A DNA stretch of 15,277 bases, from positions 1 to 15,277 of the forward strand of contig JAHELH010000019.1 in NCBI GenBank assembly GCA_024644285.1. The letters run 5' to 3'. Of this stretch, positions 6,640-12,974 are shown piece after piece. The notes under the pieces were generated by a model. That model was given only the letters and a program-made list of their open reading frames with translations. It was not told where the DNA came from and did no database searches. How positions within the stretch are numbered: position 1 is the stretch's first letter; every line of letters starts with the position of its first letter. This stretch comes from Paracoccaceae bacterium (GTDB lineage Bacteria; Pseudomonadota; Alphaproteobacteria; Rhodobacterales; Rhodobacteraceae). The translations under genes were made by a program, and so were the position numbers.

Positions 6640-7803
6640 ATGTCGGAACAGGTTTCGATCCTCGTGGGTACGACCAAGGGCGCCTTCGTCATCCGGGGCG
6701 ACGACCATCGCAAAATCTGGCAAATCGACGGACCGCATTGCGACGGCTGGCCGATCAATCACGTCGTGGGCGATCCCGAAACCGGCAGGCTTTGGGCCGG
6801 GGGCGGCGGCGACTGGTTCGGGGCGGGGGTCTGGCGATCCGAAGACGGCGGGCGAAGCTGGGAACTCGTCAAGCTGACAACGGGCCAGATGGACGACTGG
6901 GCCGCAAACGATCCGGATTTCGCCGCGATGATCGGCTGGACGCCAAAGGCGCCGCCCTTCACGGACGAATTTGCCCAGATCTGGTCGCTGAACCACGCGC
7001 ACGGAACGCTCTACGCCGGCACCAAGCCTGCCAGCCTGCTGGCAAGCAAGGACGGCGGAAAGACATGGGACAAGGTCGAGGGGTTGACAGACCACCCTTC
7101 GCGGCCCGACTGGAACGGCGGGGCGGCGGGGCTGGTGCTGCACACCATCCTCTCCGATCCCGGCAACGCCGGGAAATTGTGGGTCGGCATCTCGGCGGCG
7201 GGCGTCTTTGCCACCGAGGATGGCGGCGCCACCTGGGACCGGCGCAACCGCCTGTCCAATGCCGATGCGCACGCCCATCACGACCATCCCGCCGCCCCGC
7301 ACGATGGCGAGATCGGGTTCTGCGTGCACAACATGGCGCGCGCGCCGGGCAATTCTGGCGATCTGCTGTATCAGCAAAACCACCACGGCGTCTGGCGGTC
7401 CCCCGATGGCGGGCGCAGCTGGGACGACATCACGACTGGATTGCCCTCGACATTCGGCTTTCCCATCGCGGTGCATCCGCGCGACGCCGACACGGTCTGG
7501 ACCCTGCCGTTGAACGGAGACACCCAGGGGCGCTATCCGCCCGATGCCTCGGCAGCGGTGTGGAAGACGAACGATGGCGGGAAAAGCTGGCAGGCGAAAC
7601 GGCGGGGTCTGCCCGACCGGGACTGCTTTTTCACGGTGCTGCGGCAGGCGATGGCGACGGACCGGTGCGACACGGCGGGGGTTTATTTCGGCACCAATTC
7701 CGGCTCTGTCTTCGCCAGCATCGACGAGGGCGAGACCTGGGACGAGGTCGCCCGGCATCTGCCCACGGTCCTGTCGGTCGAGGTGTGCCAGCCGGCGGGC
7801 TGA
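6640..7803 (+). CDS. BNR/Asp-box repeat beta-propeller protein (sialidase/sortilin-like fold)
   Basis: Predicted beta-propeller protein of 387 aa with six Asp-box motifs (S/T-x-D-x-G-x-T/S-W): residues 67-74, 136-143, 192-199, 254-261, 310-317 and 360-367. The sixth has E in place of G at one position (SIDEGETW). Such repeats occur in sialidases, sortilin-type proteins and the photosystem II assembly factor Ycf48; they define the fold, not the reaction. No signal peptide or membrane segment is seen, so it is probably cytoplasmic, unlike secreted sialidases. A His-rich loop (DAHAHHDHPAAPHDGE, 209-224) could bind metal. The ribosome site GCGGAG lies 8 nt before the ATG. It appears to be a single-gene unit 208 bp after sdhB. 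Function unknown; true sialidase activity is unlikely because I see no clear catalytic Arg triad. Confidence 0.85.
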   Translation: MSEQVSILVGTTKGAFVIRGDDHRKIWQIDGPHCDGWPINHVVGDPETGRLWAGGGGDWFGAGVWRSEDGGRSWELVKLTTGQMDDWAANDPDFAAMIGWTPKAPPFTDEFAQIWSLNHAHGTLYAGTKPASLLASKDGGKTWDKVEGLTDHPSRPDWNGGAAGLVLHTILSDPGNAGKLWVGISAAGVFATEDGGATWDRRNRLSNADAHAHHDHPAAPHDGEIGFCVHNMARAPGNSGDLLYQQNHHGVWRSPDGGRSWDDITTGLPSTFGFPIAVHPRDADTVWTLPLNGDTQGRYPPDASAAVWKTNDGGKSWQAKRRGLPDRDCFFTVLRQAMATDRCDTAGVYFGTNSGSVFASIDEGETWDEVARHLPTVLSVEVCQPAG

Positions 7804-7831
7804 CCTGCGAGGACGATGGAAGGCCCCGCCG

Positions 7832-8005
7832 TCAGTTCACGTCACCGGCCATCACGACATTGCCCCCGGCGGCGGCCTGCTCCAGCCGTTCGGTTGCGGG
7901 ATCGACGTCGCTGACGGAGGGTTCCACACTGTCCAGAAGGAACACGAGTGCGAAGAACCCGACATGGCTCATGAAGAAGATCGCGATGCGCTGGCTTATC
8001 GACAT
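7832..8005 (-). CDS. Possible small single-pass membrane protein
   Basis: Candidate 57-aa protein on the minus strand in a 387-bp gap that otherwise has no gene. It starts MSISQRIAIFF and has one hydrophobic segment (about 8-24) followed by an acidic, Pro/Ser-containing tail (DSVEPSVSDVDPATER) and an Ala/Gly-rich end. A purine-rich GAGGGGG lies 9 nt before the ATG, a reasonable ribosome site. It is convergent with the Asp-box protein gene, 28 bp between the stops. A longer in-frame ATG at 8089 would add a Cys/Arg-rich stretch that looks non-coding. I do not recognise the family. The membrane segment, ribosome site and gap position favour a real gene, but chance is possible. Confidence 0.45.
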   Translation of the reverse strand: MSISQRIAIFFMSHVGFFALVFLLDSVEPSVSDVDPATERLEQAAAGGNVVMAGDVN

Positions 8006-8190
8006 TTGGTGATGCCCCCTCTCGGCATGGTATTGGCATGGGTCGCTGCGAAGGCGACACCGGTTCAGTCTTTGCAGCCACGCGCGCATGCGGCATGTAG
8101 ATGCAACGGTGCCGGCGCGGTTTGGTTCCCGGCGCGGCGGCGAAGGAACGGATTATTTGGCAGCGTGCAACAATCGCGGGACAGCGCATC

Positions 8191-9033
8191 ATGACGACAC
8201 CCCCCGACGCCGAGGCCCGCCGAGCCGTGCCGCCGGTCATCTGTTACCCGCCCGAGACCCTGCCGCCGCCCGATCTGGCACTCTATGCCAGGGCCCGGCA
8301 GGGCGCGGGCAAGGTCGCCGAGGTCGTCGCGCCGCCGCGCGATGCCGTTTGCTTCCGCGTCGCGGCCGGGCAGTTCTTCCGCATAACGTCGATCGAGGGG
8401 CCGCAGGTCGGCGACCTCAACCTTTGGAACGCGAACGACCTTTCAGAGCGCTTCTACTCGGGCAAGACCCGCGCCCTGCACGGCACGCACCTGACCACGG
8501 GCGAGCGGATGTGGAGCAGCTTTCCCCATCTGCGTCCGATGGCGACCATCACCGAGGACACGCTCGACTGGTACGATATCGACAGCTTCGGCGGGTCGGT
8601 CCACGACGTGATCGGCACGCGATGCGATCCCTATACGCACCGGCTGCTGGCCGGCGGTGATTATCACCATTGCTGCCATTCGAACCTGACGCGGGCGCTG
8701 GCCGCCGAAACCGGCCTGCCGCTGCGCGAGGCCGAGATGCATGTCCACGACGTGCTGAACGTGTTCATGTGCACCGGCTTTACCCGGGATACCGGTCAGT
8801 ACTTCATGAAGGCCAGCCCGGTGCGCCCCGGCGACTACATCGAGTTCTTCGCCGAGATCGATCTGCTGGGCGCGCTAAGCGCCTGTCCGGGCGGCGACTG
8901 CTCTGCCGAGCATTCCAGCGACGCGGCGGCCTGTTATCCGCTGCGGGTAGAGGTGTTCGCGCCGGCCGAAGACGCGCTGCGGGGATGGCACCCGCCGCCC
9001 TCCAGCACCTACGACCGCAGCCACGGCACCTGA
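8191..9033 (+). CDS. DUF1989 family (urea carboxylase-associated-like) protein
   Basis: Predicted cytoplasmic protein of 280 aa in the DUF1989 family, some members of which are encoded next to urea carboxylase/urea amidolyase genes. Recognisable family segments in order: GPQVGDLNLWNAND (70-83), HGTHLTTGERMWS (97-109), an RPMATITEDTLDWYD stretch, HDVIGTRCDPYT (138-149), YHHCCHSNL (158-166), HDVLNVFMCTGF (186-197) and SPVRPGDYIEFFAEIDLL, then CPGGDC (232-237). Conserved Cys and His (Cys145, His159-His163 cluster, Cys232/237) suggest a metal site (inference). I chose the ATG at 8191 because conserved sequence begins after it and GGGA lies upstream; an in-frame ATG at 8101 would add 30 unlike residues. 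No urea carboxylase gene is in this window. It ends 3 bp from the stop of the convergent deoD. The reaction is unknown. Confidence 0.85.
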   Translation: MTTPPDAEARRAVPPVICYPPETLPPPDLALYARARQGAGKVAEVVAPPRDAVCFRVAAGQFFRITSIEGPQVGDLNLWNANDLSERFYSGKTRALHGTHLTTGERMWSSFPHLRPMATITEDTLDWYDIDSFGGSVHDVIGTRCDPYTHRLLAGGDYHHCCHSNLTRALAAETGLPLREAEMHVHDVLNVFMCTGFTRDTGQYFMKASPVRPGDYIEFFAEIDLLGALSACPGGDCSAEHSSDAAACYPLRVEVFAPAEDALRGWHPPPSSTYDRSHGT

Positions 9034-9036
9034 CGC

Positions 9037-9747
9037 TCAGGCGTCGGGGAAGGCCGCGCGCAGGGCGATCTCGACCATGTCCCCGAACGAGCGCTCGCGC
9101 TCGTCCGCCGGCAATTCCTCGCCGGTGATCAGGTGGTCCGAGACGGTCAATACGGACAGCGCGCGGCATCCGTAGCGGGCGGCAAGGGTGTACAGTTCCG
9201 CCGTCTCCATCTCGACTGCGAGCACGCCGTGGCGCGTCATCTGGTCGGTCAGGTCCGCACGCTCGTCGTAGAAGGTATCCGAGGAATAGATGCCGCCGAC
9301 ATGCGAGGCGATATCCATTTCGGCGGCCGCGGCCACGGCGTCGCGCAACAGCGTCCAATCGGCGGCCGGAGCGAAATTCAGTTCCCGGAATATGCCGCGA
9401 GACGGCGTGGACAGCGCGGAACTGGTCATCGCCAGCACCACGTCGCGGATGTGCACGTCCTGCTGCATCGACCCGGCCGAGCCGATGCGGATCAGGGTCC
9501 GCGCGCCGTAATCGCGGATCAGCTCGTTGACGTAGATGCTCAGCGACGCCATCCCCATCCCCGAGCCGTGGATCGAGACGGGGTGTCCCCGCCAGGTGCC
9601 GGAAAAGCCCAGCATGCCGCGCACCCGGCTGACCTCTCGGGCGTCGTCGAGATAGGTTTCCGCGGCCCACTTGGCGCGCAGAGGGTCTCCGGGAAGCAGC
9701 ACGGTTTCGGCGATCTCGCCCTTTTCTGCGCCGATGTGGATGGTCAT
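9037..9747 (-). CDS. deoD: Purine nucleoside phosphorylase, DeoD type
   Basis: Hexameric-type purine nucleoside phosphorylase, cleaving (deoxy)ribonucleosides of purines with phosphate to base and pentose-1-phosphate in purine salvage. It is 236 aa, matching the family (about 235-239). Key positions match the E. coli enzyme by residue number: His4, Arg43, Arg87 and Ser90 (phosphate/ribose site), Glu179-Met180-Glu181 (ribose), Asp204 in SDH (catalytic acid) and Arg217. LLPGDPLRAK and the GSAGS loop are intact. The ATG at 9747 is preferred over one 5 codons upstream: GGAG precedes it and MTIHIGAEKG fits the family. It is convergent with the DUF1989 gene with only 3 bp between stops. Upstream is a 310-bp gene-free gap likely to hold its promoter; I could not identify a convincing one. 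Confidence 0.96.
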   Translation of the reverse strand: MTIHIGAEKGEIAETVLLPGDPLRAKWAAETYLDDAREVSRVRGMLGFSGTWRGHPVSIHGSGMGMASLSIYVNELIRDYGARTLIRIGSAGSMQQDVHIRDVVLAMTSSALSTPSRGIFRELNFAPAADWTLLRDAVAAAAEMDIASHVGGIYSSDTFYDERADLTDQMTRHGVLAVEMETAELYTLAARYGCRALSVLTVSDHLITGEELPADERERSFGDMVEIALRAAFPDA

Positions 9748-10057
9748 TACGGTCTCCGGCAATGGTGCCAGCTGGGTATCAGAACAGCCTATCGTTCAAT
9801 TATGTCGCTCAAGTGTCGGGTTTGTGCCTTAGGGCATTGATATTGCTGAAACATGCATAACGAGAATGCGTGAGGAAGCCTACATCGCATAGTGGTAGCT
9901 TGCCAAGCCGAAATCTCGGTAACGATTTGGATTCGCAAGACATCTATTGCGCATCGGGAACAGACCCTGGTTGAAACGGCGGTCCGGCCGGGAATTCGCG
10001 CCGGACGCCACACTTCCGCCGTAATTTCGCAAAACCCTTAAGATACCGTTGATACCA
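9748..10057. other. 310-bp gene-free region with a hairpin and a short direct repeat
   Basis: This stretch separates divergent deoD and the hypothetical gene at 10058 and is visibly richer in A+T than its surroundings. It holds a perfect 7-bp stem, GTCCGGC (9982-9988) with GCCGGAC (10000-10006), around an 11-nt loop, and GATACC repeated 9 bp apart (10042-10047 and 10051-10056), just before the downstream start. It presumably carries promoters for both genes: CATAAT on the minus strand (9795-9800 in plus coordinates) resembles a -10 but has no good -35. No tRNA or convincing small gene was found. Confidence 0.5.
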
Positions 10058-10561
10058 ATGGATAAATTTCAGGCAGGCAAAAAAATGGCCTATGCGCGCG
10101 AAGACCGGACCGGATTCACCGTCACGTTCAGATCCTTGGTGCTGCAGGCCGCAAAGGGTCCGGCGCGGAAACCCGCGCCCATGCCACGCCTACGCGCCGC
10201 GGCGTCGGTCCGCGGCCTGCCCCACGGCCCGCTCCGCGCCCGGGTCACCGAGGCGTTCACCGCCAGGCCGCCGAACGAGACCGAAAGGAAAGTCATCGCG
10301 GCCCTTCTGCGCCATCCCGGCGCCACCTCGCCGGTGCTGAGCCGGCAATGCGGCTGGCTGCAGCCGATCTGGCAAACCCATTTCGGCCTGATGTGCCAGC
10401 GGCGGGCCGCCTGGCTGTGGCCGGCCGAGGCGGCCGGCACACCCGACGCGCGGTTCCTGACCGGGGTTCTGGCCGACTACCGCCCGAACCTGCGCACCTT
10501 CAGTTTCAAGCCCGAGGTCGCGGCGGCGCTGAAAGCGCTGCCGGTCGATTGGCGGATTTAG
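10058..10561 (+). CDS. Hypothetical protein with a possible helix-turn-helix region
   Basis: Uncharacterised protein of 167 aa from the ATG at 10058. Alternatives are TTG at 10049 and ATG at 10085 (MAYARED); no start has a clear ribosome site. The N-terminal third is basic and Pro/Ala/Arg-rich (RKPAPMPRLR), likely flexible. Residues 74-120 (NETERKVIAALLRHPGATSP, then VLSRQCGW and QTHFGLMCQRRAAWLWP) have an alternating helix pattern like a winged-helix or other small DNA-binding unit, an inference from pattern alone. The C-terminus is Trp/Phe-containing (YRPNLRTFSFKPEV, DWRI). No signal peptide, membrane segment or catalytic motif is visible. Codon usage with strong GC third positions supports real coding. 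Neighbours, deoD behind and the protease remnant ahead, give no clue to its job. Confidence 0.65.
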   Translation: MDKFQAGKKMAYAREDRTGFTVTFRSLVLQAAKGPARKPAPMPRLRAAASVRGLPHGPLRARVTEAFTARPPNETERKVIAALLRHPGATSPVLSRQCGWLQPIWQTHFGLMCQRRAAWLWPAEAAGTPDARFLTGVLADYRPNLRTFSFKPEVAAALKALPVDWRI

Positions 10562-10590
10562 GACGGCGGCAAGCGGCGGCGGCGCGGCGT

Positions 10591-10809
10591 CTATTCCGGC
10601 ACGGCCAGTTTCACTTGCAGCGCCTCAAATACTGGCCCGATCGGCATGATCAGCGAACGGTCGCCGCCGCCGGCGAAGGCCATGCCGACGAGGCGGTTCT
10701 GGTCGTCGAAGACTGGCGCGCCGCTGTCGCCGGGCTGGGTGATGCGCGTGGTCTCGAACATCACTCTGGGCAGAAATCCGCGGGCGAAACTGGGATTCCA
10801 CGATCCAGC
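10591..10809 (-). pseudogene. 3' remnant of a trypsin-like serine protease gene
   Basis: Translating the minus strand gives an open stretch of about 73 codons, bounded upstream by TAG (10810-10812) and ending in TAG (10591-10593). It contains TQPGDSGAPVFDDQNRLVGM and then an AFAGGG segment and PIGPVFEAL. This is the C-terminal third of a trypsin-like (chymotrypsin-fold) protease: the catalytic Ser in GDSGAP and the final strand and helix. The segments with catalytic His and Asp are absent, because the ecm coding region begins only 40 bp upstream. An internal ATG at 10761 would give only 56 aa, starting just before the Ser motif. I call it a decayed fragment left by deletion or rearrangement. 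Less likely, it is a read-through extension of ecm, since it lies in the same frame behind two amber stops. Confidence 0.7.
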
Positions 10810-10848
10810 CTAGCATAGGAATTCCGCGATGGCTTCGGCCCGCTTCTT

Positions 10849-12816
10849 CTACTCGGCAGCGACCGCCTGGGCGTCCGCCAGCGCCACGATATCGAACATG
10901 ATCCGGGTCAGCTCGAAATCCTTCGGCGTGTAGACGCGGGCGACGCCGAGGGCGCGCAGGCGCGCGGCGTCGTCGTCGGGGATGATGCCGCCGGCGATGA
11001 CGGCGATGTGCGACAGACCCGCCGCCTGCATCCGCGACATCAGATCCTCGATCAGCGGCAGGTGCGAGCCCGACAGGATCGAGAGGCCCAGCACATGCGG
11101 CGTTTCCGCCTGGCACGCGGCGACGATCTCGGACGGCGTCAGGCGGATGCCCTCGTAGGAGATCTCCATGCCGCAGTCGCGGGCGCGGGCGGCGATCTGC
11201 TCGGCGCCGTTGGAATGGCCGTCGAGACCGGGCTTGCCGACCAGGAATTTCAGCCGCCGTCCCAGCCGGTCGCTGACCGCGTCGACGGCGGCGCGGATCT
11301 CGTCGAGACCCTCGGTGCGGTTCGAGGGATCCCGGCTGACGCCGGTGGGCGCGCGATACTGGCCAAAGACCTGCCGGATCGTCTCGCCCCATTCCCCGGT
11401 CGTGGCGCCGGCCTTCGCAGAAGCGATCGAGGGCGGCATGATATTGGCGCCGCTGGCCGCCGCGGCGCGCAGGTCTTCCAGCGCCGTCCGCACCGCGGCT
11501 TCGTCGCGGCATTCGCGCCAGTTCTTCAGACGCCCGATCTGGTCGGCCTCGGCCTTCGGATCGGCGACCATGATCGCGTCGGGGCCCGAGGTCAGGGGCG
11601 ACGGTTCGCCCTCGGTATATTCGTTGACGCCCACCACCGTCGTCTCGCCGCTCTCGATCCGGGCGATGCGGGCGGCGTTGGCTTCGACCAGTTGGCGCTT
11701 CATGTGGTCGATGGCCTCCACGGCACCGCCCATGGCGTCGATCTGCTTGAGCTCTGCCCGCGCGCCGTCTTTCAGCGCTTCGACCTTCGCCGCGACCACC
11801 GGGTTTCCGTCGAACAGGTCGCCGTATTCCAGCAGGTCGGTCTCGTAGGCCAGGATCTGCTGCATCCTGAGCGACCATTGCTGGTCCCACGGCCGCGGCA
11901 GGCCGAGCGCCTCGTTCCAGGCGGGCAGTTGCACGGCGCGGGCCCGGGCGTTCTTCGACAACGTTACGGCCAGCATCTCCAGCAGGATGCGGTAGACGTT
12001 GTTCTCCGGCTGCTGCTCAGTCAGGCCGAGCGAATTGACCTGTACGCCATAGCGGAAGCGGCGGAATTTCGCATCCTCGACGCCATAGCGCTCACGCGTG
12101 ATCTCGTCCCACAGCTCGACGAAGGCGCGCATCTTGCACAACTCGGTGACGAAGCGGATGCCGGCGTTGACGAAGAACGAGATGCGCCCGACCATCGCCG
12201 GGAAATCCTGCGCATCGACCTTGCCGCGCAAATCGTCCAGCACCGCCACCGCCGTGGCCAGCGCGAAGGCCAGTTCCTGCTCGGGCGTCGCTCCGGCTTC
12301 CTGCAGGTGGTAGGAACAGACGTTCATCGGGTTCCATTTCGGCAGGTGCGCGCGGGTATAGGCGGCGACGTCGGTGATCATCCGCAAGGACGGCTTGGGC
12401 GGGCAGATATAGGTGCCGCGCGACAGATATTCCTTGATGATGTCGTTCTGCACCGTGCCCTGCAGGGCGGCGATTTCGGCGCCCTGCTCCTCGGCCACCG
12501 CGATGTAGAGCGCCAGCAGCCACGGCGCGGTGGCGTTGATCGTCATCGAGGTGTTCATCCGGTCCAGGGGGATGTCCTTGAACAAGGCCCGCATGTCGCC
12601 CAGATGCGCCACCGGCACGCCGACCTTGCCGACCTCGCCCGTTGCCAGTTCGTGGTCGCTGTCGTAACCGGTCTGGGTCGGCAGGTCGAAGGCCACCGAC
12701 AGGCCGGTCTGCCCCCTGGCCAGGTTCGACCGGTACAGCGCGTTCGACGCCGCGGCGGTGGAATGCCCGGCATAGGTGCGGAACAGCCAGGGTCGATCAC
12801 GGCGCGTCTCGGTCAT
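10849..12816 (-). CDS. ecm: Ethylmalonyl-CoA mutase (coenzyme B12-dependent)
   Basis: Adenosylcobalamin-dependent mutase converting (2R)-ethylmalonyl-CoA to methylsuccinyl-CoA in the ethylmalonyl-CoA pathway of acetate assimilation. It is 655 aa, near the length I recall for Ecm, shorter than the methylmalonyl-CoA mutase large subunit (over 700). The N-terminal catalytic barrel includes GLSVAFDLPTQTGYDSDH and SMTINATAPWLLALY. The C-terminal B12 domain has DGHSNG (Asp532, His534, Gly537; the DxHxxG cobalt-ligand motif), LSGSH and AGGIIP. The proximity to ccr decides Ecm over methylmalonyl-CoA mutase, together with the overall sequence pattern. I chose the ATG at 12816 because GAAAGGG precedes it. 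A good promoter lies at 12852-12881, giving a leader near 29 nt. It is divergent from the acyltransferase gene. Confidence 0.93.
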   Translation of the reverse strand: MTETRRDRPWLFRTYAGHSTAAASNALYRSNLARGQTGLSVAFDLPTQTGYDSDHELATGEVGKVGVPVAHLGDMRALFKDIPLDRMNTSMTINATAPWLLALYIAVAEEQGAEIAALQGTVQNDIIKEYLSRGTYICPPKPSLRMITDVAAYTRAHLPKWNPMNVCSYHLQEAGATPEQELAFALATAVAVLDDLRGKVDAQDFPAMVGRISFFVNAGIRFVTELCKMRAFVELWDEITRERYGVEDAKFRRFRYGVQVNSLGLTEQQPENNVYRILLEMLAVTLSKNARARAVQLPAWNEALGLPRPWDQQWSLRMQQILAYETDLLEYGDLFDGNPVVAAKVEALKDGARAELKQIDAMGGAVEAIDHMKRQLVEANAARIARIESGETTVVGVNEYTEGEPSPLTSGPDAIMVADPKAEADQIGRLKNWRECRDEAAVRTALEDLRAAAASGANIMPPSIASAKAGATTGEWGETIRQVFGQYRAPTGVSRDPSNRTEGLDEIRAAVDAVSDRLGRRLKFLVGKPGLDGHSNGAEQIAARARDCGMEISYEGIRLTPSEIVAACQAETPHVLGLSILSGSHLPLIEDLMSRMQAAGLSHIAVIAGGIIPDDDAARLRALGVARVYTPKDFELTRIMFDIVALADAQAVAAE

Positions 12817-12851
12817 TACGGCCCTTTCGGCAATAATCTTTCGCCTGGCGC

Positions 12852-12881
12852 TTGATAGGCGACATTTTGTGGCGATGTCAA
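12852..12881 (-). promoter_or_regulatory. Sigma-70-type promoter of ecm with an inverted repeat in the spacer
   Basis: On the minus strand, TTGACA (12881-12876, a perfect -35) is followed by 18 nt and TATCAA (12857-12852, 4 of 6 matches to the -10). The ATG of ecm lies about 35 bp downstream. The inverted repeat GACAT (12861-12865) / ATGTC (12875-12879) sits across the spacer and the -35, where a repressor or activator could bind. Just upstream, CTGCA-C-TGCAG (12886-12896) is a second near-perfect palindrome. No known operator is recognised with certainty. Confidence 0.55.
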
Positions 12882-12974
12882 CGCGCTGCACTGCAGAAAT
12901 TTTTGGCATTGAGTGCGTCGCGCTCGGTGGTCGAGGGAATTTACCCCCGCCCCGATTGCTGTAGGGTCGGCGCC

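Noticed and set aside
9789..10013. A 74-codon minus-strand frame upstream of deoD
   Set aside because: Cys/Arg/Met-rich sequence with no ribosome site or recognisable pattern; it lies in the region expected to hold the deoD promoter.
11008..12855. A 615-codon plus-strand frame opposite ecm
   Set aside because: No motif; Arg/His/Gln-rich shadow of the clear mutase gene.
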